Positions 8,363-16,988 of a stretch of 64,000 nt of DNA are shown here, in pieces. Within the stretch, counting starts at the first letter, position 1. Every line of letters starts with the position of its first letter. The notes under the pieces were generated by a model that worked only from the letters and a program-made list of their open reading frames with translations, did no database searches and had not been told where the DNA came from. This stretch comes from J038 sp036734085 (lineage in GTDB: Bacteria; Chloroflexota; Anaerolineae; Aggregatilineales; Phototrophicaceae), in contig DAIMZF010000001.1 in NCBI GenBank assembly GCA_036734085.1, forward strand, positions 1 through 64,000, written 5' to 3'. The position numbers and the translations under genes are program-made.

Positions 8363-9042
8363 CGGCGCGGGATAGACGCGAACGGCTTCACGCCGAGTCG
8401 GTATAAATCATGCCGCTCCCGCACAGACGTATCCATATAATCCGCGAAGAACGCTAGCCCAATACCCCCCAACACACCCAATGCCAAACGGATAAGGGGG
8501 GTTAGCCGACTAGGGAGACTCGGCGGCGCGGGGACGATATTCGGCTCATCCAACAGGATGACCTGCGCTAATTCCCCGCCTAACTGCGGCGCGAAGTAAT
8601 CCGCATTGCGTGTTTCCAGCACACCAATCACGGCACGGGCGATCACCTCTAGCTCGGCCTCATCCCCCCAACTGACTGTAATCTGCCCGATAGCGCGTTC
8701 GTTATCCGGGAAGATGGGCAAACTGCCGGGCGCGATATTCAGCCCGGCCTGCGCCGTGAATAAGACGACTTCTTCTTTAAAGCTACTCGTCCGCGCCCAC
8801 GCCGTAAAGGATTCAATCAGCTTATAGGAGGCTTCCCACACGTCTTGCAGGTCGCCCTCAATGCTTGTGAAGGCGTCGCGCTGTTGTCCGGCGGTATAGC
8901 GGAAGGTGGTTGTATAGCCTCCATCGATGGCCGTGCCACCGGGTAATAAATCCGGCAACGCCCACACACCGACGATGACGGCGGGAATGGCGACCAACCA
9001 CCACCGCCGTAACAGGACTTTCACGAAGAAGATAAATTCCAT
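8359..9042 (-). CDS. Wzz/chain-length-determinant-like membrane protein
   Basis: 227 residues with the two-helix topology of polysaccharide co-polymerases: an N-terminal helix (about 13-30) after a short basic tail, a periplasmic/external middle domain, and a second helix (about 188-204) followed by a cytoplasmic tail. No kinase domain is fused. It is five bases downstream of the DUF368 transporter gene on the same strand. A second protein of the same architecture is encoded at 17657-18313 beside a CpsD-like ATPase. Likely role: regulating length or export of a surface polysaccharide. Confidence 0.65.
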   Translation of the reverse strand: MEFIFFVKVLLRRWWLVAIPAVIVGVWALPDLLPGGTAIDGGYTTTFRYTAGQQRDAFTSIEGDLQDVWEASYKLIESFTAWARTSSFKEEVVLFTAQAGLNIAPGSLPIFPDNERAIGQITVSWGDEAELEVIARAVIGVLETRNADYFAPQLGGELAQVILLDEPNIVPAPPSLPSRLTPLIRLALGVLGGIGLAFFADYMDTSVRERHDLYRLGVKPFASIPRR

Positions 9043-9047
9043 AAGGG

Positions 9048-10220
9048 TTAGTCTCCGCTAGGGACTTGTGCGGTGGTTGGCGTGGGCTTCCAGAACCATG
9101 CAAAAACCGGATTTGCCCGGGATTGAAGGTGGTCTAAAAAGCTGACAAGCAAAAAGCCAAGCATGACCAACGCGATAACCAGCGCCCATTGGTTGCCTGC
9201 CAGTTCACCTGTATCACTGACGACGCGCACGCCTTCGCTGGCTTCGGCCACAATCAGCCGCATAGAGCCGACCATAAAGCCCACCAGCGCGGCGATGGTG
9301 ATGTTTTCGTAGCGGTTGAGTAGCCAGCTTAATACACGGGAAAACAACATGAGGCCGACTGCCGAGCCTGCGCCGACAATGCCCAACGTCACGAGGTCGA
9401 GAGTCTTTACTGCACCCAGAATCACCGTATATTGCCCCAAGATGAGCAGGATAAATGAGCCGGAAATACCGGGTAAAATCATCGCGCAGATGGCGATAGC
9501 ACCACTGAAGAACAATACCGTCGGGCTGGATGGCACATACAATGCTTCGTCAAACCCATCTTTTAACTCTTTCTGCCCGACTCCGGTTTCGATAGCGGTC
9601 TGGAATGCGGCGACAGCTTCCGCCGGATTGGGATATTCGGCAACAGTCAGCGCCGCGATAAGTTCAGCTTCCGCGATAGCGATTTCCGCACTATCACCGG
9701 AGCGTACCGCGTCAATCATCGTGCCGACGGGGTTATTCTGTCCGCCGAACCCGGTGATGAAAAAGGCAAAGATGGCGGCTACCAACAACGCGCCCATCGC
9801 CGAGACTGACCAGCGCACTTTGACGCCAATTGCCACAATAGAGGCAATAATCAACCCGCCGAAGAAAGCAAAGATAAACGTGGGTTGTTCCTGCAACAGT
9901 GTATCCAGCATGTTTGCTAACAAAAGCACCGCAGACGCCGTGCCAAGCATCAGCGCGATTAAAAAGCGGTAAGGGATAATCTCAAACACCCGTTTGATGT
10001 CCAGCTTGAGTGCGGCGCGGAGGGCATCAAAATTAAAGGACTTAATCGCATTCAGCAAGGTGGTATAAACGCCCAAGATAAAGGCCATCGTCCCGCCGGA
10101 GACACCTGGCACAACATCCGCCGAACCCATCGCAAAGCCACTCAGGTAAAGGCGCAGGTATTCACGCGGGGTCTTCGGTTTGGAGAGGTCTTCTTGAATC
10201 TGATGCGTTTGATTACTCAT
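9048..10220 (-). CDS. DUF368 / PopT-type polyprenyl-phosphate transporter
   Basis: 390 residues from the ATG at 10220; an ATG at 10238 adds six. It is a polytopic protein with two related signatures, GSADVVPGVSGGT near the N-terminus and ILPGISGSF in the second half, as expected for the inverted-repeat DUF368 fold. Members of this family are reported to return undecaprenyl phosphate across the membrane for reuse in wall and polysaccharide synthesis. The adjacent Wzz-like gene (five bases downstream) supports a link to lipid-linked glycan export. A hydrophilic insert (about 165-220) separates the halves. Confidence 0.85.
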   Translation of the reverse strand: MSNQTHQIQEDLSKPKTPREYLRLYLSGFAMGSADVVPGVSGGTMAFILGVYTTLLNAIKSFNFDALRAALKLDIKRVFEIIPYRFLIALMLGTASAVLLLANMLDTLLQEQPTFIFAFFGGLIIASIVAIGVKVRWSVSAMGALLVAAIFAFFITGFGGQNNPVGTMIDAVRSGDSAEIAIAEAELIAALTVAEYPNPAEAVAAFQTAIETGVGQKELKDGFDEALYVPSSPTVLFFSGAIAICAMILPGISGSFILLILGQYTVILGAVKTLDLVTLGIVGAGSAVGLMLFSRVLSWLLNRYENITIAALVGFMVGSMRLIVAEASEGVRVVSDTGELAGNQWALVIALVMLGFLLVSFLDHLQSRANPVFAWFWKPTPTTAQVPSGD

Positions 10221-10338
10221 ATTAGATATGGACTCCATAAATTGATGGTTGGTTAACAGCTGAATCTTGCATGAGTGTCGTTAAACCGTCAATAGTTGAT
10301 AGAATAGGCGCTAGTGTATCTGCTTAATTAAAGGCGAG

Positions 10339-11121
10339 ATGATGCCCTACACGCAAGTAGCAGACGTAAAACTGTATTATACCGATCATCGTAAGCCGGA
10401 ATCCACCTATCCCCCTGTGATCATGGTGCATGGTGCGGGCGGCACGCACCTGGACTGGCCGATTCTTCTGCGCCGCCTGCCACAATCTAATGCAATTGCG
10501 CTGGATTTACCTGGACATGGTAAAAGTGCGCCACCCGGCCAGCACAGCATCCCGGCTTATGCTGATGGGGTCATCGGCCTGATGGATGCGCTGGCCTTGC
10601 CACAAGCCGTCATTGCCGGGCATAGCATGGGTGGGGGCATCGCGCAGACTATCGCGCTGGAATACCCGGAGCGTGTGCGCGGATTAATCCTGCTGGGGAC
10701 AGGCGCAAAATTGCGAGTGCATCCTGATATTCTGGCACGGGTGCGCGACCATCACGCGGAAATCGCTGATTTGCTGAAGACCTGGATATGGGCGGATGAT
10801 GCGCCGTCCGCATTGCGCGACGCCGGGTATGCCCAACTGATGAACACTCCTCCACAGGTCATCTATGGCGACTATCTGGCGTGTGATAACTTTGATATAC
10901 GGGATAGGCTGAGCGAGATTAGCGCTCCCACGTTGGTTATCGGGGGCACGGCGGATAAAATGACGCCTCTCAAGTTTAGTCAATATCTAGCGGATAACAT
11001 CCCCCATGCGGCACTATTCACGGTAGAAGGCGGCGGGCATATGATGGCCTTAGAGCAACCCCAAACCGTAACGGACGCCATCGCCGCATGGCTCGACCGT
11101 TTAGCACAGGGAGAAGTGTAA
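10339..11121 (+). CDS. Alpha/beta-fold hydrolase
   Basis: 260 residues. The nucleophile elbow is GHSMGG (94-99, Ser96), with candidate acid D206 (GGTADKMTP) and His234 (EGGGHMMALEQP). The oxyanion-hole motif is HGAGG at 31-35. The cap region is short. There is no signal peptide, so it is cytoplasmic. Substrate could be an ester, lactone or meta-cleavage product; the sequence does not decide. It is followed after three bases by a gene of unknown function and is probably cotranscribed with it. Confidence 0.87.
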   Translation: MMPYTQVADVKLYYTDHRKPESTYPPVIMVHGAGGTHLDWPILLRRLPQSNAIALDLPGHGKSAPPGQHSIPAYADGVIGLMDALALPQAVIAGHSMGGGIAQTIALEYPERVRGLILLGTGAKLRVHPDILARVRDHHAEIADLLKTWIWADDAPSALRDAGYAQLMNTPPQVIYGDYLACDNFDIRDRLSEISAPTLVIGGTADKMTPLKFSQYLADNIPHAALFTVEGGGHMMALEQPQTVTDAIAAWLDRLAQGEV

Positions 11122-11124
11122 CTT

Positions 11125-11565
11125 ATGCGTCAACTCAACCAGATGTGGCAATTGGTCAACGCGGCGGGAGCCGTGCGGGAAATCGCGCAACAGAACAAGA
11201 CCTATCACTTCGGCGCACCCCAACCGACGACATTTTACCTGCGTACAGAAAGCGCGGTAGTGCAGGTCATCCGGTGGGCGCGGCCTGTGGTGGAAGTCTC
11301 GACCAGGCTACAGGCCGCGTTTGGCTGGCGCATCCTAACAGAGCAGGACGACGCCGGAATTTACATTGCGGCCAAGCGTCGCATCATCGTTGGCACGCTA
11401 TCCACAGCTTTGTTTGAGGTGCGCGTGCCTTATTCGGCTTATGTTGTGCTGAAGTTAACCGACTGCGACTTGAACCTCACAAATGTAAATGATGAGATTC
11501 ATCTACCAGCTTACCGCGACGATGCCGCCGCGCCGTTACGGTTAAGTTCCGGGTATGAGGATTAA
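11125..11565 (+). CDS. Hypothetical protein
   Basis: 146 residues, soluble, with alternating strand-like segments (TFYLRTESAVVQVIRWARPVVEVSTRL, AYVVLKLTDCDLNL described by position 35-60 and 105-120) suggestive of a beta-rich domain, perhaps with adhesin-like repeats. I do not recognise the family. It starts four bases after the hydrolase stop, preceded by GGGAGAAG, so it is translationally linked to the hydrolase. It converges with rmlD. Confidence 0.6.
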   Translation: MRQLNQMWQLVNAAGAVREIAQQNKTYHFGAPQPTTFYLRTESAVVQVIRWARPVVEVSTRLQAAFGWRILTEQDDAGIYIAAKRRIIVGTLSTALFEVRVPYSAYVVLKLTDCDLNLTNVNDEIHLPAYRDDAAAPLRLSSGYED

Positions 11566-11592
11566 TTTTTGTGATGGCGTCGCCATCCTGCG

Positions 11593-12438
11593 CTAATCAG
11601 CCAATGTTGCCACAAATTCCGCGACTGCTTCCTGCCAGGGACGCAATGTGATTCCCAATGAAGCGGCGGCGGTGTTAGCGAGGGCGGCATAGGCGGGGGG
11701 GGTGCTGGCACGCGGCCACTCCTTGCCGCTAATCGGCGTGATGGGCGTATCCGCAAACCCGGCGCAATCCAGCACATGCCGCGCAAATGTATAGCGCGAA
11801 CACGCGCCCGCATTGGTCAGGTGATATGTGCCGTAACGCTCCGTCTGGATGAGCTTGCTCAGTGCCTGGACTAAATCCACATTGTATGTGGGGTTGGCGA
11901 CTTCATCCGTCACCACACGCAGAGGCTTACCCGCTTGGGCGGCGTTGCGGATGGCGTGGACGAAATTCCTGCCGCCTGCATCGAATAACCACGCAATCCG
12001 CACGATATAGTGGCGTGGATTAACGGCAGTCACGGCTCGTTCCGCGACGAGCTTGCTATAGCCATAAGGATTTGCGGCGGCGGTGGCGTCGTACTCACGG
12101 TAGGGCGCGGTTTGCTGGCCGTTGAATACCTCATTACTGCTGATTTGCAGAATGGCCGCGCCTACATCATATGCGGCGAGCGCGATATTTTGCGCGCCGT
12201 AGCCGTTAATCTGGAGGGCGCGCTCCGGTTCACGGGCGCATCCGTCTACATCCGTCCATGCCGCACAATTGAGCGCCAAATCCGGCTGGTGTTGGCGGAA
12301 GAATGCCCGTACTGCCGCAAAGTCTGTAATATCCAGCTTGTCCACATCCACGCCGATAACGTTGTGTCCTTCCGCATTGAGGGTAGCGGTTACACGACGG
12401 CCTAAAAGTCCGTCCGCGCCTGTGATGATGATTTTCAT
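11593..12438 (-). CDS. rmlD: dTDP-4-dehydrorhamnose reductase
   Basis: 281 residues from the ATG at 12438, which overlaps the TGA of the upstream gene (ATGA). It is an extended SDR: TGADGLLG at 6-13 binds NAD(P)H, LDITD at 35-39, NCAAWTDVDGCA at 57-68, and the catalytic YxxxK is Y125-K129 (YGYSK). The active-site STDYVFDG motif reads SSNEVFNG, so Asp is replaced by Asn. It makes the last step to dTDP-L-rhamnose. rmlB lies 2.6 kb away on the same strand but not adjacent; rmlA and rmlC are not in the window. It is the last gene of a four-gene minus operon. Confidence 0.82.
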   Translation of the reverse strand: MKIIITGADGLLGRRVTATLNAEGHNVIGVDVDKLDITDFAAVRAFFRQHQPDLALNCAAWTDVDGCAREPERALQINGYGAQNIALAAYDVGAAILQISSNEVFNGQQTAPYREYDATAAANPYGYSKLVAERAVTAVNPRHYIVRIAWLFDAGGRNFVHAIRNAAQAGKPLRVVTDEVANPTYNVDLVQALSKLIQTERYGTYHLTNAGACSRYTFARHVLDCAGFADTPITPISGKEWPRASTPPAYAALANTAAASLGITLRPWQEAVAEFVATLAD

Positions 12439-12824
12439 GCTGATTGTCCTTCGTCTTCGTGGGTCTGCCAATAGTCGCAAATTTCGTCAAAGCGGGCTTG
12501 CCAGTAGGCTTCCGGGTCGAAGTCACCCGGTTTGTTCGCATCATGTGCGTGTGCCGCATGTTTAAAATAACCGCCGCCCGGCCTGCCCGTTGCTTTATTA
12601 ACAACCAACGTTGCCAGCGAAGGCCGCCCGGCTTGCTCATCCTCATCGGAGATTTGAATCAGCAGGCGGCTGAACATCGGGGCGCGGTGGTGGATGTAGG
12701 CTGTGCGGATTTGAATCGCTAAATCCGAATAGCAGATGGTTTTGCCCATACGCGCCAGGCCGATGAGTAACTGGCGCATTTCCGCCCGGATGAGCGCCCA
12801 ATCCACATCAGCCGCTTTGCCCAT
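12435..12824 (-). CDS. Conserved-looking protein of unknown function
   Basis: 129 residues from an ATG one base after the upstream stop. The N-terminal half is helical (LIRAEMRQLLIGLARMGK), and a GRPGGGYF motif follows LATLVVNKAT in the second half, then His/Asp-rich HAAHAHDAN. The C-terminus is acidic and helical. I do not recognise the family; it might be a small nucleic-acid-associated protein, but this is speculative. It is coupled to rmlD by an ATGA overlap. The open frame extends 41 codons upstream, but that part overlaps the neighbouring gene and looks non-coding. Confidence 0.6.
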   Translation of the reverse strand: MGKAADVDWALIRAEMRQLLIGLARMGKTICYSDLAIQIRTAYIHHRAPMFSRLLIQISDEDEQAGRPSLATLVVNKATGRPGGGYFKHAAHAHDANKPGDFDPEAYWQARFDEICDYWQTHEDEGQSA

Positions 12825-12825
12825 C

Positions 12826-13587
12826 CTATAGCCCCCGCATATTAAGCGTGAGATTGTTTTCATCAATGGACAGGCTTTGCAGGCGGTAGCCCGTCCCACT
12901 GGCCTGCACGACCAATTCCCGCAGGATGGCGTTGCCTTCGCGCTCAATATCGCCGATGAGAGGCGCGACTGAACCGCTCAGTCCGAAGGGCAGACTATTG
13001 GGGTTATAAGTCACTCCGGCGATGTCTACACCTGTGACCACAAAAGACGACCCGGTGAGCGCATCTACCTGCATCACCACGCCCAAACGTTGCCAGTTGA
13101 ACCCGGTAAAGACATCCGCATAGACGATCATCCCACCCGGCTTGAGGTCGAACGCCACGCTTCGCACCCGGTCATCGCCCCCCCTGCAAATGGGCGTCCG
13201 TTGGCGGCACAAATCCAGCAAGGCAGATTCTGTGAAACTGACAAGCGCGGTGTTGTTGCTCCCACTGGTAACGACGGTGTAATCATTAGACGCCGTGTTG
13301 ACGGTTTCACTCCCGTAACGGCCTAAATTGACGACGACCTGGCCGGGTGGGGGCACAGGGTCAGGGATGCTGAGGGTGGGTTGTACCCGTACATCACGGA
13401 ATAACTCCTGTGTGTTGCCCACCTGTTCCACGCCTGTGACACCCAAGACCAACGGAAGCAGGGTTCCAGTCAGGTATAGCCCTAAAATAGTGAAGATGCA
13501 CGTCAGGCCACCGACAAAAAAACAGCCTAAGCCGAATAGCCATCCATTACGGCGTTTGGGGTAACGGTGTATATGTTTTGTGGTCAT
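12826..13587 (-). CDS. Membrane-anchored protein, possibly LmeA/DUF2993-like
   Basis: 253 residues: a basic N-terminus (HIHRYPKRRNGW), one membrane helix (about 17-45), a Pro-rich linker, then a beta-rich external domain (about 85-253). Phrases such as VVMQVDALTGSSFVVTGVDIAGV and a C-terminal strand NLTLNMRGL recall the LmeA/DUF2993 lipid-binding fold; this is a weak resemblance and not certain. It lies in the DinB - this - unknown - rmlD operon. Confidence 0.6.
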   Translation of the reverse strand: MTTKHIHRYPKRRNGWLFGLGCFFVGGLTCIFTILGLYLTGTLLPLVLGVTGVEQVGNTQELFRDVRVQPTLSIPDPVPPPGQVVVNLGRYGSETVNTASNDYTVVTSGSNNTALVSFTESALLDLCRQRTPICRGGDDRVRSVAFDLKPGGMIVYADVFTGFNWQRLGVVMQVDALTGSSFVVTGVDIAGVTYNPNSLPFGLSGSVAPLIGDIEREGNAILRELVVQASGTGYRLQSLSIDENNLTLNMRGL

Positions 13588-13602
13588 AGCAACCTTATCA
13601 GA

Positions 13603-14100
13603 CTAAGCTTCCTGCGCCGGGATAGGAATGCCCAACACGGCGGCGATGTCCTGCGCGTGGCCGATTTCGTGGTTAGCCATCACCCGCAGGATTTGCGCGA
13701 CACTCAAAATATTCAGTGACGCATGGCGGCCTTTATTATCCAGTTTGGCTTCATCCAGCGTATCCAGCCATTGGTTTAACTGCGTGCGTGTTTCTGCTAA
13801 TTCTGTACGGGATTGTTCTGCTGATTTTTCGATAGTTTTTTCGGTCAGGCGGTTGTTGTAACGCTCAAGGTCAAAATCTTCCGGGATAGGGTTTTGGCCT
13901 TCCGCGATACTCATGACTTGAAAGTTATGGCCTCTGTCGGCATCCGCGACATGGTTCACAATCTGGCGCACTGTCCATGCCATGCCATCAGAATAGATTT
14001 GAGTCTCCCAACGGTCGCCCACCTGGTCTAGGACGCTATCCCAAAAAGCGCGGGCATCTGACAGAGTTTTACGGTATTTTTCGATACGTTCTGACATCAC
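13603..14100 (-). CDS. DinB-family protein
   Basis: 165 residues, all helical, as in the four-helix DinB/YfiT fold. Putative metal-binding histidines are in QIVNHVADADRGH and near the end in MANHEIGHAQD, giving the usual three-His arrangement. Many relatives are thiol-dependent transferases or of unknown role. ATG preceded by an AAAGGGG-type ribosome site. First gene of the operon leading to rmlD. Confidence 0.83.
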   Translation of the reverse strand: MMSERIEKYRKTLSDARAFWDSVLDQVGDRWETQIYSDGMAWTVRQIVNHVADADRGHNFQVMSIAEGQNPIPEDFDLERYNNRLTEKTIEKSAEQSRTELAETRTQLNQWLDTLDEAKLDNKGRHASLNILSVAQILRVMANHEIGHAQDIAAVLGIPIPAQEA

Positions 14101-14128
14101 AAAACCCCTTTAATAATAAATATATGCA

Positions 14129-14170
14129 CAAAAAAGACGCTATCTGCTTTGATTCAAGCAGTATAGCGTC
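14129..14170 (-). terminator. Intrinsic terminator after the LysM gene
   Basis: On the minus strand a 14-bp stem with one bulged base (14136-14170), loop GAATCA, followed by six T. It lies 44 bases after the LysM stop and before the DinB start. Confidence 0.85.
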
Positions 14171-14213
14171 CTTGACTAATAATCTCAATGTTGCGCCTAA
14201 TCCGCGTGAAATT

Positions 14214-14891
14214 TTACGGCGTGGTCGCTTGTGGGATAACCAGCACCTGACCGACAAAAATCCGGTTAGGATCAATAATGTTGTTCACCTGCGCGATGAC
14301 CATAAACGGCACGCCAAAGCGCAACCCGATGCGGAATAATGTGTCTCCGGCGCGGACGGTGTAGGGGATGCCTTCACCCGTAAAGGTGGTCGTGGTTGTC
14401 GTGGTGGTGGTCGTTGTCGTCACGGTGACGGTATTTGTCGTCGGAGTCGTCGGTGGGATGACGGTGCTATCAGGTAAGGGTATAAACGGAGTTGTCGTCA
14501 GCGGCCCGCAGACGTTTGCAGGATACAGCGCGAAAAAGGGTGCGCCTGGATCCGGCGCGGTGAACAACAGTTGGTTGGATGCCAGCGCAAAAAAGCCGAC
14601 ATTGCCGCGTTGGAAGATAACCTGGTCTTGCCCGGTAGTGAGCGCGGTCTGCACGCTGTTGGCGATGTTGCCGAAGAAAATCCGGTCGCCGTTTGTTCCG
14701 CCTAATGGAACTTGCCAGATTTCCATAAAACCGGGTTGGTCGCTACAGTATAGCCCGGCAGGTGATGCTGGATAAGCAGAATTAAGGCGTTTATCCTGCG
14801 TGCCGTTATCACCTTCGGCCAAGGCGGGGGCAGTGCCCAGTACAAACAGGATGCACAGGGTTAGAACAAGCGCAAAGCTCGATTGTTTCAT
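14214..14891 (-). CDS. Secreted LysM-domain protein with Thr-rich linker
   Basis: 225 residues. A signal peptide (cleavage after APALA, about residue 25) leads a mature domain of about 120 residues of unknown fold. A Thr/Pro/Val linker with 12 consecutive Thr follows (about 155-170), then a C-terminal LysM domain (about 175-222: YTVRAGDTLFRIGLRFG and NNIIDPNRIFVGQVLVIP). LysM binds peptidoglycan or other GlcNAc polymers, so the protein is probably wall-attached. A TATAAT lies about 40 bases upstream of the start on the minus strand, without a clear -35. Confidence 0.85.
   Translation of the reverse strand: MKQSSFALVLTLCILFVLGTAPALAEGDNGTQDKRLNSAYPASPAGLYCSDQPGFMEIWQVPLGGTNGDRIFFGNIANSVQTALTTGQDQVIFQRGNVGFFALASNQLLFTAPDPGAPFFALYPANVCGPLTTTPFIPLPDSTVIPPTTPTTNTVTVTTTTTTTTTTTTFTGEGIPYTVRAGDTLFRIGLRFGVPFMVIAQVNNIIDPNRIFVGQVLVIPQATTP
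14386..14445. repeat. Low-complexity Thr-codon tract
   Basis: GTC/GTG/GTT triplets on the plus strand encode the poly-Thr linker of the LysM protein on the minus strand. Such tracts can vary in length by slippage. Confidence 0.7.
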
Positions 14892-15007
14892 GATGATGAA
14901 CCCCTCTCATGGTGATTTTCTCTCATTATAAGAGGAGTTCAGGGGGTAAACGGGGCGTCATAACCACATTCGCACGGGGTTATAACAGAACTCGTACACC
15001 TGTCGGA

Positions 15008-16030
15008 TTATTCCGCCGCCGCGAGTCGCTCCGCATATTGGCGTTTGAAGTATTCCAGATAGTCACCGGTCTTAATCTCGCGCCACCACCATTCGTTTTG
15101 CAGATACCAGTTTACGGTTTCTTCCAGCGCGGCTTCAAACGTGTAGCGCCGTTGCCAGCCCAAAGCGCGGAGTTTATTGCAGTTCATGGCGTAGCGGCGG
15201 TCATGCCCTTCGCGGTCTGGCACATGCTTGATGAGCGACTCCGGCTTGCCGAGTAGCGTCAACATCTGCTTGATGACGTTGATGTTGTGCTTTTCGTTTT
15301 CTCCAGCGATGTTATAGGCTTCGCCCGCCACGCCCTTATGGAGCGCGACATCAATCCCGGTCACATGGTCTTCCACATACAGCCAATCGCGGATTTGCAT
15401 TCCATCTCCGTAGAGGGGCAAGGGTTTATCATCAATGGCTTCTGTGAGGAAGAGCGGCAGAAGTTTTTCCGGGTATTGGTAGGGGCCAAAGGTGTTACTA
15501 CCGCGTGTGATGACGGTATTCATGCCGTGTGTGATGTGATACGCCCGCACCATCAATTCCCCGCCAGCTTTGCTGGCGGCATAGGGGCTATTGGGCAAAA
15601 AACTGTCATCTTCAACGGAATAGCCTGTTTCCACGTCACCATAGACTTCATCAGTGGAAACCTGTACAAAACGCTCGATGCCGTGCGCTTTGCTCTCGTC
15701 CAGCATGATATATGCGCCGACCACATCTGTGTGGATGAAGGCATCCGGCGCAAGAATACTCCGGTCTACATGGCTTTCCGCCGCGAAGTTGACGACGGTA
15801 TCAATCTCATGTTTTTGCAACACCGCCCGCACAACGTCGCGGTTGGCGATGTCGCCGTGCTCGAATTGGTAGGTTGGCTCATCGCTGATGGGGGCAAGGT
15901 TGTTCATATTACCCGCGTAGGTCAGCTTATCGAAGACGATGATGTTATAGTGTGGGTACGTCTTGACCATGTAGCGGGCGAATGCGCTCCCGATGAAGCC
16001 TGCCGCCCCTGTGACGAGAATATTCTTCAT
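15008..16030 (-). CDS. rmlB: dTDP-glucose 4,6-dehydratase
   Basis: 340 residues, full length. NAD-binding GAAGFIGS at 8-15, the active-site STDEVYGD motif, YAASK catalytic Tyr-Lys pair, and RGSNTFGPYQYPEKLLP are all present. It converts dTDP-glucose to the 4-keto-6-deoxy sugar, the branch point to rhamnose and other deoxysugars. It is followed on the minus strand by nothing close, and preceded by a HAD phosphatase gene five bases upstream. With rmlD at 11.6 kb it supports rhamnose in the surface glycan. Confidence 0.93.
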   Translation of the reverse strand: MKNILVTGAAGFIGSAFARYMVKTYPHYNIIVFDKLTYAGNMNNLAPISDEPTYQFEHGDIANRDVVRAVLQKHEIDTVVNFAAESHVDRSILAPDAFIHTDVVGAYIMLDESKAHGIERFVQVSTDEVYGDVETGYSVEDDSFLPNSPYAASKAGGELMVRAYHITHGMNTVITRGSNTFGPYQYPEKLLPLFLTEAIDDKPLPLYGDGMQIRDWLYVEDHVTGIDVALHKGVAGEAYNIAGENEKHNINVIKQMLTLLGKPESLIKHVPDREGHDRRYAMNCNKLRALGWQRRYTFEAALEETVNWYLQNEWWWREIKTGDYLEYFKRQYAERLAAAE

Positions 16031-16035
16031 GATGA

Positions 16036-16971
16036 TTAGCCTTCCGTTGTGTCGTTGGTGCTATCGACGGGGGCTTGCGCCGGGCTTTCGGATGTGGCGG
16101 CTGTTGGCGTTGGCTCGGCGGGGGCTTCTTCCGCAATGGTGACAGGCGGCTTGACCAGCACAAAACGCTCAATGGCTTCGGCCACGCCGTCTTCATCATT
16201 GCTGGCGACGACGTAATCCGCCACCGCTTTTAGATCGTCGTGTGCGTTGCCAACGGCGACGCCAATCCCGGCCAGTTGCACCATTTCAATATCATTTTTG
16301 CCGTCACCGATGGCGAGCGTGTTCTCTGGTGCGATGCCGAGTGACTTGAGCAGGGCGCGAAGCGTGATGCCTTTTGATGCACCTGCCGGAAGCACTTCAA
16401 TCACATCATTCAGCATAATTTCCATGATGCGTGCCTGGCCGTCTAGCTGGCGCTCTAGTTGCCAGCGTAATGCGGCGACACGCTTGGGTTCATCCTTGCC
16501 GACGATGAGTAATTTATTCACTGGAACATCATCCAGAATGTTCTGCAAGGGGCCGATTCCTTCCGGCATGGGTTCATGATATTTATTACCCAGCCAATCC
16601 ACGCGGGGGGATGAAACCCGCGTCAGCAGGCGGTCACCACAATAGGCGACAATATCAAAGCGGCGGTCTTCCACAAACGTAATCACACGGCGCAGAAGGG
16701 AAACATCCAGTGTTTGCTGTTGTAGCACCGTGCCATCCGGGTTGCAGATAGCCAACCCTTGAATGTAGACTCCGGGCGCATTAATGCCCAATCGTGCGAT
16801 GTAGTCTTTGGTGCTAAGCCATGTTTTACCTGTCGCCAGTCCCACGCGGACACCCTGCGCGATGGCGGCTTTAATCGCGTTCTCGGTGCGCTCGGTCAGT
16901 TGGTGCTTGCTATTGAGGAGTGTGTCGTCTACGTCGATGGCGATATAGTCAATTTTTGGTTGTTGGGTCAT
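16036..16971 (-). CDS. HAD-superfamily (Cof-type) phosphatase
   Basis: 311 residues. Motif I is DVDDTLLN (D13, D15), motif II/III GLATGK..., and motif IV is AIGDGKNDIEM; a large C2 cap separates them, the subclass IIB (Cof) layout. Residues after about 275 form an Ala/Pro/Thr-rich tail unlike typical family members. It would act on sugar or nucleotide phosphates. It lies between the cpsD-like gene and rmlB on the minus strand, so a role in sugar-phosphate supply is plausible. Confidence 0.85.
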   Translation of the reverse strand: MTQQPKIDYIAIDVDDTLLNSKHQLTERTENAIKAAIAQGVRVGLATGKTWLSTKDYIARLGINAPGVYIQGLAICNPDGTVLQQQTLDVSLLRRVITFVEDRRFDIVAYCGDRLLTRVSSPRVDWLGNKYHEPMPEGIGPLQNILDDVPVNKLLIVGKDEPKRVAALRWQLERQLDGQARIMEIMLNDVIEVLPAGASKGITLRALLKSLGIAPENTLAIGDGKNDIEMVQLAGIGVAVGNAHDDLKAVADYVVASNDEDGVAEAIERFVLVKPPVTIAEEAPAEPTPTAATSESPAQAPVDSTNDTTEG

Positions 16972-16988
16972 GTGGTTTTCCTGGTGAC

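Noticed and set aside
14386..14445. CRISPR-like or tandem satellite repeat
   Set aside because: The triplets are in frame and encode the Thr linker of a secreted protein; there are no spacers.
15287..16039. 250-codon plus-strand frame over rmlB
   Set aside because: rmlB on the minus strand is a full-length, motif-complete enzyme, so the overlapping frame is a shadow.
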